Of a stretch of 64,000 nt of DNA, positions 33,301-41,677 are shown piece after piece. The notes below the pieces were generated by a model, which worked only from the letters and a program-made list of their open reading frames with translations, was not told where the DNA came from and did not search any database. Source of the DNA: Marinobacter sp. SS21 (GTDB lineage: Bacteria; Pseudomonadota; Gammaproteobacteria; Pseudomonadales; Oleiphilaceae); assembly GCF_028369065.1 (NCBI RefSeq), contig NZ_JAQNDA010000006.1, forward strand, positions 1 to 64,000. The letters run 5' to 3'. Position numbers and translations under genes: made by a program. How positions within the stretch are numbered: position 1 is the first letter of the stretch; each line of letters opens with the position of its first letter.

Positions 33301-34413
33301 ATGACCATGAATCTGGGGCCGATGTTTGAGCCGTTTGAGCTGAACAACCTGCAACTCGCCAACCGGGTGGCCATGGCGCCGATGACCCGTAACTTTTCAC
33401 CCGGCGGTGTGCCGGGGCAGAACGTGGTGGATTACTACCGTCGCCGCGCCGAGGGTGGGGTGGGCCTGCTGATCACCGAGGGCACCTTCGTCAATCATGT
33501 CGCCGCCAACGGCTACCCCAACGTGCCGGCGTTCCATGGCGCCGAGGCGCTGGCGGGCTGGCAGCAGGTGGTGGATGCGGTTCACGCCGCCGGTGGCAAG
33601 ATTTTTCCCCAGCTGTGGCACGTGGGCGCGGTGCGCAAGGAAGGCGTCGAGCCTGACGCCAGCGTGCCGGGCTACAGCCCCTCCGGTCTGTTTGCGCCCG
33701 GCAAGCCCAACGGCAAGGCCATGAGCAAGGGTGACATCGAGGATGTGATCACTGCTTTCGCCGACGCCGCCCAGGATGCCAAGGCCATCGGTTTTGACGG
33801 CGTCGAGATCCACGGTGCCCACGGTTACCTGCTCGACCAGTTCTTCTGGGAAGGCACCAACCAGCGGGACGACGAATACGGCGGCTCCATGGCCAACCGT
33901 CAGCGCTTCGTGGTCGAGCTGATCGAGGCGGTGCGTCACCGGGTGGGCCCGGACTATCCCATCATGCTGCGCTTCTCCCAATGGAAACAGCAGGACTACG
34001 ACGCCCGCCTGGTGGACACTCCCGAACAGCTGGAGGCGTTCCTGACGCCGCTGGCGGACGCCGGCGTCGACATCTTCCACGCCTCCACCCGCCGGTTCTG
34101 GGAGCCGGAATTTGAGGGCTCCAACCTCAACCTGGCCGGCTGGACCCGGAAGCTCACCGGCAAGCCCACCATGTCGGTCGGCAGCGTGGGTCTGACCGAG
34201 GACTTCATCAGCGGCACCTTCGCCAGCAAGCAGGAAGCGGTGGAGCAATCCGGCATCGACGAGCTGGTGGAGCGGATGAACAATCACGAGTTCGAACTGA
34301 TCGCCGTTGGCCGCGCCCTGCTGCAGGACCCGGACTGGCTGGTGAAGGTGAAGGAAGGCCGGCTGGACGACGTGGAGGCGTTCGCCAGGAAGTCCCTGGC
34401 CAAGCTGTACTGA
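33301..34413 (+). CDS. NADH:flavin oxidoreductase, old yellow enzyme family
   Basis: 370 residues, a TIM barrel with FMN. FEPFELNNLQLANRVAMAPM is the N-terminal signature. GFDGVEIHGAHGYLLDQFFW (the HGAHG active site) and QRDDEYGGSMANRQRFVVEL are the strongest marks. Reduces activated C=C bonds or nitro compounds with NAD(P)H. Regulated by the divergent HxlR protein, which suggests induction by electrophiles (inference). A strong terminator follows. Confidence 0.9.
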   Translation: MTMNLGPMFEPFELNNLQLANRVAMAPMTRNFSPGGVPGQNVVDYYRRRAEGGVGLLITEGTFVNHVAANGYPNVPAFHGAEALAGWQQVVDAVHAAGGKIFPQLWHVGAVRKEGVEPDASVPGYSPSGLFAPGKPNGKAMSKGDIEDVITAFADAAQDAKAIGFDGVEIHGAHGYLLDQFFWEGTNQRDDEYGGSMANRQRFVVELIEAVRHRVGPDYPIMLRFSQWKQQDYDARLVDTPEQLEAFLTPLADAGVDIFHASTRRFWEPEFEGSNLNLAGWTRKLTGKPTMSVGSVGLTEDFISGTFASKQEAVEQSGIDELVERMNNHEFELIAVGRALLQDPDWLVKVKEGRLDDVEAFARKSLAKLY

Positions 34414-34456
34414 GCCTGCCCCGAATTGACGCAATCGAGTAGTGACGATCCTCTTT

Positions 34457-34481
34457 GCCCCGCCTGGTGCGGGGCTTTTTT
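34457..34481 (+). terminator. Rho-independent terminator of the oxidoreductase gene
   Basis: GCCCCGC, short loop, GCGGGGC followed by TTTTTTGG, 43 bp beyond the stop codon. Confidence 0.9.
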
Positions 34482-34487
34482 GGTTTC

Positions 34488-34578
34488 GTAGGATGTGATG
34501 AGCAGAGCGAATCGCATCAGCTCTATCCCGGAACCGGCGCGAATGAAGCGGTTCGGCTACGCCTCTCAACATCCTACG
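34488..34578. repeat. GTAGGATG-type palindromic repeat
   Basis: Starts GTAGGATGTGATGAGCAGAG and ends AACATCCTAC; the outer 9 bp (GTAGGATGT and ACATCCTAC) are inverted complements. It resembles GTAGGATG-bounded intergenic repeats common in gammaproteobacteria. No coding capacity. Single copy in this window. Confidence 0.55.
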
Positions 34579-34709
34579 AGTAACCCGGCGTCGCTCAGCG
34601 CGGGATGGCAAGAATGCTCTAATTTGAAGTCTTGACAGCCTTCCCTCAATCCCGGCATGCTGCAGATTCGTTAGTTGTTGATTCTGAACCCTTGAAAGGA
34701 TCGTTTCTG

Positions 34710-34811
34710 GTGTCTCACTGTTCCGTTGCCCCGAAAGCAATGCGCCGACTGGCCCTGGTGGCCAAGTGGATTCGTGTGCCTGTGGCTGCGGCAGAGGGAA
34801 CGGACAACTGA
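34710..34811 (+). CDS. Possible small peptide upstream of the EamA gene
   Basis: 33 codons from GTG, preceded by GAAAGGA, reading MSHCSVAPKAMRRLALVAKW and ending AAAEGTDN. A strong terminator begins 20 bp after its stop. This layout (short frame, then terminator) fits either a small protein, a leader peptide or an unannotated small RNA. I recognise no family. Confidence 0.3.
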   Translation: MSHCSVAPKAMRRLALVAKWIRVPVAAAEGTDN

Positions 34812-34831
34812 CGTTTTAACCGAATTCCCCA

Positions 34832-34866
34832 AAGGCCGCAGCGCAATCGCCCTGCGGCCTTTTTTG
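34832..34866 (+). terminator. Strong rho-independent terminator
   Basis: AAGGCCGCAG, loop, CTGCGGCCTT followed by TTTT. It lies 50 bp before the EamA start. It must end a transcript from the 34.6-34.8 kb stretch, because the preceding gene already has its own terminator. Confidence 0.85.
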
Positions 34867-34915
34867 TGCGTGGGGCGGTGGTCTCCGGGGAGGCCCACTC
34901 AGGAGAAGGAGTCTC

Positions 34916-35809
34916 ATGCACATCCCTGCCGCGTACCTCACCGTGGTTGTCGTCTGGACGACCACCCCATTGGGCATTGCTTTTAGCGGTGCCACCCTGC
35001 ACCCCATCCTGGCCGCCGGCGTGCGAATGCTGATTGCCGCCGTGCTGGGCCTGGTGCTGATTCGGGTGCTGGGCATTCCCCTGCGCTGGCGCGGAGCGGC
35101 GCTGAAGAGCTACAGCTGGGCGTTGCTGGGGGTCTACGCGGCGCTGAGTCTGAGCTACGCCGCCGCCCAGTTCGTGCCGTCCGGACTCATCTCGGTGTTG
35201 TACGGGTTGTCGCCGATGTTGTCGGCGGTGCTGGGCCAGTGGCTGCTCAACGAGCCGGTTATGCCTCGTCACAAGTGGCTGGCCTGTGGCGTGGCGCTGA
35301 CCGGTTTGGTGCTGCTGTTCCAGGACGACCTGACGGTGGCCGGGGAGCGCCTGATCGGGTTGCTGATGCTGCTGGCGGCGGTGTTGCTGTTCAGCCTCAG
35401 TGCGGTGATGGTGAAGAAGACCGACGCCCAGTGCCATCCGCTGGCCCAGACGGTGGGCACCCTGGTGCTCAGCCTGCCGCTGTTTGCCCTGACCTGGTGG
35501 CTGCTGGACGGTACCGTGCCAACGGTGGACTGGGCCAGCCCGTCGCCCTGGGCGGTACTGTACCTGGCGGTATTCGGTTCGTTGCTGGGCTTTGTCAGCT
35601 ACTACCACGTGCTGCGGCACCTGTCTGCCACCACCGTGGCGCTGGTGACCCTGATCACCCCGGTGTTCGCCCTGTATCTGGGGTTCTGGTTTAACGGCGA
35701 AGCGCTGACGGTGGCGATGCTGCAGGGTAGCGGCCTGATCCTGCTGGGGTTGGGGCTGTTCTTCTTTGGTGCCCGGCTCAGGCCGGTGGCAAAGGTTGCG
35801 GCATCGTAA
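34916..35809 (+). CDS. EamA/DMT-family exporter
   Basis: 297 residues with ten membrane helices in two EamA halves (AYLTVVVVWTTTPLGIAFSG at the start; LLMLLAAVLLFSLSAVMVKK begins the second half). A drug/metabolite transporter, probably exporting amino acids or similar; substrate unknown. GGAGAAGGAG precedes the ATG. First of three EamA genes in the window. Confidence 0.9.
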   Translation: MHIPAAYLTVVVVWTTTPLGIAFSGATLHPILAAGVRMLIAAVLGLVLIRVLGIPLRWRGAALKSYSWALLGVYAALSLSYAAAQFVPSGLISVLYGLSPMLSAVLGQWLLNEPVMPRHKWLACGVALTGLVLLFQDDLTVAGERLIGLLMLLAAVLLFSLSAVMVKKTDAQCHPLAQTVGTLVLSLPLFALTWWLLDGTVPTVDWASPSPWAVLYLAVFGSLLGFVSYYHVLRHLSATTVALVTLITPVFALYLGFWFNGEALTVAMLQGSGLILLGLGLFFFGARLRPVAKVAAS

Positions 35810-35867
35810 TCGTCGCCAGGCTGGCCATCGGTATCATAGAGGCGATCACTCACTGAAGGAGCATTCC

Positions 35868-36179
35868 ATGACTGTGACCACCCGGATGAAAGCGCTGCTG
35901 ATGGCCGCCCTGCTGGCGACGCTGGTAGGCTGCGCTACCGTGGGCCAGGATTTTGCCACCCACAACGTGGATCAGATCCGCCTGGGGGAAACCACTCGTG
36001 AAGATGTCCAGCGCATGTTTGGCGAGCCCTGGCGCACCGGGATCAAGGACGGCCAGCGCACCTGGACTTACGGCAAGTACCGCTGGTCGGCGTTCAATGA
36101 CGCGGAGACCACAGATCTGGTCATCACCTTCGACGCCAGCGGCGTGGTGACGTCTTACGTCTACAACACCACCCAGTAA
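35868..36179 (+). CDS. SmpA/OmlA (BamE-like) domain lipoprotein
   Basis: 103 residues from the ATG after GAAGGAG. The lipoprotein signal ends LLATLVGC (Cys about 22). VDQIRLGETTREDVQRMFGE and VVTSYVYN match the SmpA/OmlA two-helix, three-strand fold. Probably an outer-membrane-associated lipoprotein like BamE, but true BamE genes usually sit elsewhere, so this is a paralogue. Confidence 0.8.
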   Translation: MTVTTRMKALLMAALLATLVGCATVGQDFATHNVDQIRLGETTREDVQRMFGEPWRTGIKDGQRTWTYGKYRWSAFNDAETTDLVITFDASGVVTSYVYNTTQ

Positions 36180-36205
36180 ACCACGGTGACACTGGCTGCT
36201 CCGCT

Positions 36206-36853
36206 TCAGTTGGTGGTCGTTGCCAGTTTGGCCGTCAGCGCGCCGATGTCGTCGTCGGAGAGGGGGTCCAGCAGGGCGCCGCGAAACTGACGGTTGATGA
36301 AGCGTTCGGTCTCCTGCCGGATGGCCTGGCGCTGCTCTGGCTTCTCGATGTAGTCCATGGCCCGGAACAGGATGTAGCGAATGGTCATGTGGGAGATTTC
36401 CTGCACCGTCGCCTCGTCCAGGCTCTTGGGGATCAGGCCTCGCGCCAGGATGTCCTCCGCCATCTCCCGGGCGCTGGCATTGAGCTGTTGTTCCAGCGCC
36501 CGACGCAGGATCGGGGAGGGGCCGTACAGTTCCCGCACCGCCACCGTGGTGGCGGCCTTGTTCTCCAGAAAGTAGTTGTACACGAAGGCCACCGTGCTGG
36601 CGGCGGCCTGTTCCGAGGTTTCGGCCACCATGCGCAGCTCCCGCACCCCGGTCTTCATCTCGCCGGCAATGTAACCCAGCACCTGCAGCCCCAGCTCGTC
36701 GAGACTCTTGAAGTGGCGGTAGAAGGTGTTGGGGTTCAGTCCCGCTTCCCGCGCCAGTTCCCGTAGCCCCAGTGAGGTCAGGTTGCAGCGTTCAGTGGCC
36801 AGCCGCAGGGCCGCCTGTACCAGTTTCAGTTTTCCGCCAGTCATCACGCTCAT
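36206..36853 (-). CDS. TetR-family regulator of the divergent monooxygenase
   Basis: 215 residues. HTH region LTSLGLRELAREAGLNPNTF followed by YRHFKSLDEL is TetR type. The middle domain (AVRELYGPSPILRRALEQQL) resembles the FabR-like subgroup of TetR proteins that act on fatty-acid genes. It is divergent from a flavin monooxygenase gene, with two near-palindromic boxes between. ATGs at 36853 and 36844 are both possible starts. Confidence 0.9.
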   Translation of the reverse strand: MSVMTGGKLKLVQAALRLATERCNLTSLGLRELAREAGLNPNTFYRHFKSLDELGLQVLGYIAGEMKTGVRELRMVAETSEQAAASTVAFVYNYFLENKAATTVAVRELYGPSPILRRALEQQLNASAREMAEDILARGLIPKSLDEATVQEISHMTIRYILFRAMDYIEKPEQRQAIRQETERFINRQFRGALLDPLSDDDIGALTAKLATTTN

Positions 36854-36906
36854 GGGGACGCCTTTGTGTCATTGGGGGCCAACGGGCCGTTGTTCGATGA
36901 TTTGAA

Positions 36907-36946
36907 GTATACAGTCGTCTACCTGACGGTGTATACATTTGTCTAC
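36907..36946. promoter_or_regulatory. Two TetR operator candidates
   Basis: GTATACAGTCGTCTAC (36907-36922) and GTATACATTTGTCTAC (36931-36946), 24 bp apart. Each is a near palindrome (GTATAC and GTCTAC arms). They lie between the divergent TetR and monooxygenase genes. Confidence 0.6.
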
Positions 36947-37046
36947 CGACTGACAAATGCCAGTCTCCGACGGTCTCGCCGCCGGTAACAATCAGGATTC
37001 CGAGCCACCCCCAGACGGTGGCCACTGCAGACAACGAGGTTGGATT

Positions 37047-38627
37047 ATGGATAACAGCACCAAGATTGCCATCATCGGCACCGGCTTTTCCGGCTTGGGT
37101 ATGGCCATCAAGCTCAAAGAGGCCGGCTATGACGATTTTGTGATTCTGGAGCAGAGCGACGACATCGGCGGCACCTGGCACGAGAACCATTACCCGGGCT
37201 GTGCCTGTGATGTGCAATCGGCGCTGTATTCGTTCTCCTTCGAGCAGAACCCGAACTGGACGCGGATGTTCGCCCCGCAGCCCGAGATCAAGGCCTACCT
37301 CAAGCACTGCGCCGAGAAGTACGGCCTGACCGATCACATTCGCCTCAACACCCACCTGACAGGCGCCCGCTACGACGAACGCCGCCAGCGCTGGACCCTG
37401 GAAACCTGCGACAGCCCGGCGCTGTGGCAGTACATGCAGGACAAAGGCGTGAAGCCCGGCGATGAGCTGGACCGTAGCGACGAGGCGTTGCCGGCATGCG
37501 AGCGGTTTGAGGCCCAGGTGGTGGTGTCCGGCATGGGCGGGTTGAGCACCCCGGCCTATCCCGACATCAAGGGCATCGAGACGTTCACTGGCAAGGCCTT
37601 CCATTCCCAGGACTGGGACCATGACTACGACTTCAAGGGCAAGCGGGTAGCCGTGATCGGCACCGGCGCCAGCGCCATCCAGTTCGTGCCGGAGGTGGCC
37701 AAGGACGCCGCCCATCTGGACCTGTACCAGCGCACCCCGCCCTGGATCATGCCCAAGCCGGACCGTGAAATCACCCCGCTGGAGCGGATGATGTTCCGCA
37801 AGGTGCCACAGACGTTGAACGCCCTGCGCAGCAGCATCTACTGGTTCCTGGAGGCACGGGTGCTGGGCTTCGTTGGCAACCCGCGCATCCTCAAGCTGGG
37901 CGAGCTCCAGGCCCGTCGCCATATCCGCAGCCAGATCAAGGACAAGGAGCTGCGCAAGAAGGTGACCCCGGACTTCCATTTTGGCTGCAAGCGAGTTCTG
38001 ATCTCCAACAACTACTACCCGGCGTTGGACCAGGACCACGTGGATGTCCTGACCGATGGCATCCGCGAGGTGCGCGGCAATGTCATCGTGGATCGAAATG
38101 GCGTCGAGCGGGAAGTGGACTGCATCATCTACGGCACCGGTTTCAAGGCACAGGACCCGATTCCCAAGGGCATGATCTTCGGTCGTGACGGCCAGGACCT
38201 GCTGGCGGCCTGGCAGGACGGTGCCGAGGCCTACAAGGGTACCGCCGTGGCGGGCTTCCCCAACCTGTTCCTGCTGATGGGGCCGAATACCGGTCTGGGC
38301 CACAGCTCCATGGTGTTCATGATCGAATCCCAGGTCCAGTACGTGCTGGACGCAGTGAAGAAAATGGACCGCCAGGACTGGGCCACGGTCGAGGTCAAGG
38401 CCGGTAGCCAGAGCCAGTACAACGCCTCGCTGCAGGCCAAGCTGGGGGACTCGGTGTGGCAGACCGGCTGTCAGAGCTGGTACGTCAATGAGAACGGCAA
38501 GAACACCACGCTGTGGGCGGGCTTTACCTGGCAGTTCCGCCAACAGACCCGGCGCTTCGACGCCGAGCAGTATCTGTGTGAGTCCGCCGAGGTGGCGATC
38601 GACGTTACCGACGCGGTGCCCGCCTGA
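37047..38627 (+). CDS. Flavin-containing (Baeyer-Villiger type) monooxygenase
   Basis: 526 residues. The FAD-binding GxGxxG is IIGTGFSGLGMAIKLKEAGY, the Baeyer-Villiger fingerprint FxGxxxHxxxW is FTGKAFHSQDW, and the NADPH-binding site is VIGTGASAIQFVPEV. Oxygenates ketones or similar with NADPH and O2 in the cytoplasm. Controlled by the divergent TetR. A strong terminator follows. Consistent with use of hydrophobic carbon sources. Confidence 0.9.
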   Translation: MDNSTKIAIIGTGFSGLGMAIKLKEAGYDDFVILEQSDDIGGTWHENHYPGCACDVQSALYSFSFEQNPNWTRMFAPQPEIKAYLKHCAEKYGLTDHIRLNTHLTGARYDERRQRWTLETCDSPALWQYMQDKGVKPGDELDRSDEALPACERFEAQVVVSGMGGLSTPAYPDIKGIETFTGKAFHSQDWDHDYDFKGKRVAVIGTGASAIQFVPEVAKDAAHLDLYQRTPPWIMPKPDREITPLERMMFRKVPQTLNALRSSIYWFLEARVLGFVGNPRILKLGELQARRHIRSQIKDKELRKKVTPDFHFGCKRVLISNNYYPALDQDHVDVLTDGIREVRGNVIVDRNGVEREVDCIIYGTGFKAQDPIPKGMIFGRDGQDLLAAWQDGAEAYKGTAVAGFPNLFLLMGPNTGLGHSSMVFMIESQVQYVLDAVKKMDRQDWATVEVKAGSQSQYNASLQAKLGDSVWQTGCQSWYVNENGKNTTLWAGFTWQFRQQTRRFDAEQYLCESAEVAIDVTDAVPA

Positions 38628-38663
38628 GGCGCCTTAACGCATTGCAATGACGAGTGCTGACTT

Positions 38664-38689
38664 GCCGGGGCTTGCCCCGGCTTTTTTTT
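38664..38689 (+). terminator. Rho-independent terminator of the monooxygenase gene
   Basis: GCCGGGGC, TT, GCCCCGGC and eight T residues, 37 bp after the stop codon. Confidence 0.9.
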
Positions 38690-38730
38690 GACCCGATCAA
38701 ACCCAGTCTGCAAAGGAAGAAGACCAGAAC

Positions 38731-38836
38731 CGCCTCTGAATAACTCCAGATCCTCTCTGGCATTCAGAGCCACTCACAAGCAATGCACGACTTTGCAGGA
38801 ACGTCTGGACCTTGCAAAAATTCGCAACGCGAAGTC
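38731..38836. mobile_element. 263-bp MITE, partial copy
   Basis: Starts CCTCTGAATAACTCCAGATC and follows copy 2 through TTCAGAGCCACTCACAAGCA, CTGGACCTTGCAAAAA and AACGCGAAG, then stops about 106 bp in. The first bases (GGAG) and the whole right half are lost. Confidence 0.75.
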
Positions 38837-38872
38837 CATTATGGAGGCTTTGGTCATCGGAATATCGATGCC

Positions 38873-38989
38873 TTTGTCCGGTTTGATGTCCGTTTTTATG
38901 ATCTCTTAACTGTATATCAAAAAAAGAATTTTGTATGAATGTGTATGGAAATCCGGATTATTTTGTCCGGTTTGATGTCCGCTTTTGAG
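38873..38989 (+). repeat. Direct repeat pair TTTGTCCGGTTTGATGTCCG
   Basis: The 20-base unit occurs at 38873 and 38962, each followed by a T-rich end (TTTTTATG and CTTTTGAGG). The spacer between is AT-rich. Function unknown; possibly the trace of an insertion or a binding-site pair. No gene in 38837-39095. Confidence 0.5.
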
Positions 38990-39095
38990 GTCAAGCAGTC
39001 AGACCTGAATTGAACAGCGCCTGGTGAAAGCCATTGGCAGCCCCGTGCTTAGGCATCTATCATCAGACTTTGTGATTTTGCCTGGTTCACCCCCC

Positions 39096-39698
39096 ATGTC
39101 CTTTGACACCACAGAGCACAACCGCCAGCGTTTCTGCTTCGACGGCATCGAGTCGGTGTGGCTGTTTGGCTACGGCTCGCTGATCTACAAGGTGGATTTC
39201 CCGTTCCTGGAGCAGCGTCCGGCGACGATCGAGGGCTGGGTGCGGCGGTTCTGGCAGGGTTCCCACGACCATCGTGGTACCCCGGAGGCACCGGGACGGG
39301 TGGTGACGCTGGTGGAACAGCCAGGGGCCCGCTGCAAGGGCATGGCCTACCGCATAGCACCGGCGGTGTTCGAGCAGCTGGATGTGCGGGAGAAGAACGG
39401 CTACCTACGCTTCGCCACCGATCTGATCTTCGACGACGAGTCGCGGGCTGAGGGGCTGGTGTACATCGCCACCGAGGACAACGCCGCCTTCCTCGGACCG
39501 GCCCACGACTCCGACATTGCCCGCCAGATCGCGGTTTCCTGCGGCCCCAGCGGCCGCAACGACGAGTACCTGCTGAAGCTGGCAGAGGCCCTGCGTCACC
39601 TGGGCGACGACGATCCCCACGTCTTTGCCATCGAAAGTGCCATTGAAAGTGCTATCGAAAGCGCCATCAAAGGTGCCATCGAAGGCTTCCAGAGCTGA
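39096..39698 (+). CDS. ChaC-like gamma-glutamylcyclotransferase
   Basis: 200 residues from the ATG at 39096. WLFGYGSLIYKVDFPFLEQR is the YGSLI substrate-binding motif of gamma-glutamylcyclotransferases, followed by GWVRRFWQGSHDHRGTPEAP and GMAYRIAPAVFEQLDVREKN, which holds the catalytic Glu region. ChaC enzymes split glutathione to 5-oxoproline and Cys-Gly in the cytoplasm. The C-terminus ends in a tandem 5-fold near-repeat of Ala-Ile-(Glu/Lys)-(Ser/Gly) made from a 12-base unit at about 39628-39687, which is unusual. An upstream TTG/GTG extension has no support. Confidence 0.85.
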   Translation: MSFDTTEHNRQRFCFDGIESVWLFGYGSLIYKVDFPFLEQRPATIEGWVRRFWQGSHDHRGTPEAPGRVVTLVEQPGARCKGMAYRIAPAVFEQLDVREKNGYLRFATDLIFDDESRAEGLVYIATEDNAAFLGPAHDSDIARQIAVSCGPSGRNDEYLLKLAEALRHLGDDDPHVFAIESAIESAIESAIKGAIEGFQS

Positions 39699-39701
39699 GT
39701 A

Positions 39702-40610
39702 TTACTTCTTTGTTTCGGCCCGATAGGCCGAGGGCGCAATCCCGAACCGTTTGCGGAAGGCCCGGCTGAACTGGCTGGGGTCGTTGAAGCCGCAGGTCAG
39801 CGCCACCGCGGTGATTTTGCTGTTAGGTTGGCGCAACAGGTCGCGGGCGCGGGTCAGCCGTTGTTCCTGGACGTACTGGTAGGGCGCACAGCCGAAGGTG
39901 GCGCGGAACAGGCGGGCGAAGTGGTAGGGGCTGAGGTTCACCCAGCCGGCCATTTCGGCCAGGGTCAGCGGCTGCGCCAGTTCGACCTCGATGCGTTCCT
40001 GCAACAACCGGCGGTAGCGCCGGGACAGCTGGCCGGTGACCTCCGGTGCCACCTTCTGCACGGTGGCGTGACGGGAGACGATCTGCAGCAACAGCCATTG
40101 CGCCAGGTGGTCCATGGCCATGGCCTGACCGGGGGCCTGCCAGTCACTCAGCGCCAGCAATTGGCCAGCCTGGGCCAGCACCGGGTCGTTGGCGTGGTAC
40201 AGCTCGGCGAGTTGCACCAAGTCCGGCTCGCAATCCCAGGTCTGTTCGGCACAGCGTGCCAGGTCCAGGTCGTTGAAGTAGAGGTGGAAGAACTCGAACT
40301 CCCCGCCGATGCGCCAGGTCGACTGGCTGCCGGCGGGGAACAGGCACACCGCGCCCGGGAACCCCTTGCTCACCGCACGGCCGTTGACCATCCGGCTGGC
40401 CTTGTCGCCCTCGCGGGTGTAGATGCTGAGGGCATGGTGCCGGGGTCGTTCGTAGCGCACCTCGCCCCGGCGATTCTGCCACAGCGCCAGGGCCCGGCCA
40501 TGGTCCAGTTCCAGCAGTCGCTGCGGTGCCACGCCGACGGCCTGCAGTGCATCGATGATGTCGCGGCGTTCCGGTGTCGGGTTCGTTGGGGAATGCGGTT
40601 CAGTCTGCAT
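39702..40610 (-). CDS. AraC-family transcriptional regulator
   Basis: 302 residues from the ATG after GAGGCC. The N-terminal cupin-like sensor (RYERPRHHALSIYTREGDKA) is followed by the AraC double HTH (LTLAEMAGWVNLSPYHFARL, ITAVALTCGFNDPSQFSRAF). It is divergent from an EamA exporter at 40720, its probable target. Its 3' end meets the ChaC gene with 3 bp between. Confidence 0.9.
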   Translation of the reverse strand: MQTEPHSPTNPTPERRDIIDALQAVGVAPQRLLELDHGRALALWQNRRGEVRYERPRHHALSIYTREGDKASRMVNGRAVSKGFPGAVCLFPAGSQSTWRIGGEFEFFHLYFNDLDLARCAEQTWDCEPDLVQLAELYHANDPVLAQAGQLLALSDWQAPGQAMAMDHLAQWLLLQIVSRHATVQKVAPEVTGQLSRRYRRLLQERIEVELAQPLTLAEMAGWVNLSPYHFARLFRATFGCAPYQYVQEQRLTRARDLLRQPNSKITAVALTCGFNDPSQFSRAFRKRFGIAPSAYRAETKK

Positions 40611-40719
40611 AGCGGGCCTCCGCAAGAATCATCCACCGTTGCGCAGGATCTGACAAGTTTTGTCGGTGCGGTCTTCGTATCCTGATAGCCTGTCTAACCT
40701 GCCTCTGGAAAATCCCACT

Positions 40720-41628
40720 ATGCCCATTTCCGTGCACTATGGCCTGACCGTGTTGATCTGGGGCCTGACCTGGACCGCCATCCGCCTGCAGGTGGAATCG
40801 GCGCCGGTGGATATCTCGGTGTTCTACCGCTTCGTCATGGCCTCCGCCGTGGCCCTGGGCCTGCTGGCGCTGCTGCGACGGTTGCCGAAGCTGAGCCTGA
40901 AGCAGCATGGCTGGCTGGTGCTGCAGGGGGCGACCCTGTACAGCATCAATTTCCTGCTGATCTACCGTGCCGCCGAGTCCATGACCAGCGGCCTGCTGGC
41001 GGTGGTGTTCTCGCTGGCGGCACTGTTCAACGCCTTCAACGGCTGGTTGTGGTTGCGGCTGAAACCGTCGGCGCGACTCTATCCTGCGGTGGCGCTGGGC
41101 ATCAGCGGGGTGGCGCTGCTGTTCTGGCACGACCTGCAGATGGGTAATGCCAGCGCGGCCAGCATCCTGTTTGCGGCCGCGGGCACCTTCTGGTTCTCCA
41201 TGGGCAACCTGATCAGCATCAAGGTGCGCCAGGCCGGCATCCCCTTGCTGGCGGCCAATGCCTGGGCCATGGTCTATGGCGCGGCGATTCTGGGTATCTG
41301 GTGTCTGATCCAGGGCGTGGACTGGCTGTTGCCGACGGCGACCAGCTTCTGGGGCGCGACGGTGTTCCTGGCCATTCCCGGCTCCATCGTCGCCTTCTAT
41401 TGCTACATTACCGTTATCCAGACCCTGGGCGCGGACAAGGCCGGTTACGCCACGGTGCTGTTCCCGCTGGTGGCGCTGAGCGTCTCCACCTGGTTGGAGG
41501 GGTTCCAGTGGACCGGCACGGCGGTGCTGGGTGCCATCCTGGCGATCCTGGGCAACTACGTGCTGTTCCGCAAGCCGACAGGCCCGGAGGCCGGGCATAG
41601 GTCTAGGTCCTTACGGACAGAATCCTGA
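40720..41628 (+). CDS. EamA/DMT-family exporter
   Basis: 302 residues, ten membrane helices (YGLTVLIWGLTWTAIRLQVE at the start; ASILFAAAGTFWFSMGNLIS in the second half). A drug/metabolite transporter of unknown substrate. Divergent from the AraC gene, with a 109-bp gap for control. The second of three in the window. Confidence 0.9.
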   Translation: MPISVHYGLTVLIWGLTWTAIRLQVESAPVDISVFYRFVMASAVALGLLALLRRLPKLSLKQHGWLVLQGATLYSINFLLIYRAAESMTSGLLAVVFSLAALFNAFNGWLWLRLKPSARLYPAVALGISGVALLFWHDLQMGNASAASILFAAAGTFWFSMGNLISIKVRQAGIPLLAANAWAMVYGAAILGIWCLIQGVDWLLPTATSFWGATVFLAIPGSIVAFYCYITVIQTLGADKAGYATVLFPLVALSVSTWLEGFQWTGTAVLGAILAILGNYVLFRKPTGPEAGHRSRSLRTES

Positions 41629-41677
41629 TGGCGGAGTAGCATGCCGGCTTTTGATTCCGGAGAATCCGAGCCGAGCC

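Noticed and set aside
34488..34578. Possible tRNA or structured RNA because of the long inverted ends
   Set aside because: No anticodon arm, no CCA and no T-loop consensus; it fits a palindromic intergenic repeat.
36792..38543. 583-residue frame opposite the monooxygenase
   Set aside because: Antisense to a gene with full family motifs; no ribosome site or recognisable domain. Long antisense frames are expected at this GC content.
39628..39687. Short regular repeats that might suggest a CRISPR array
   Set aside because: Units are 12 bases with no spacers and in frame with a coding sequence.
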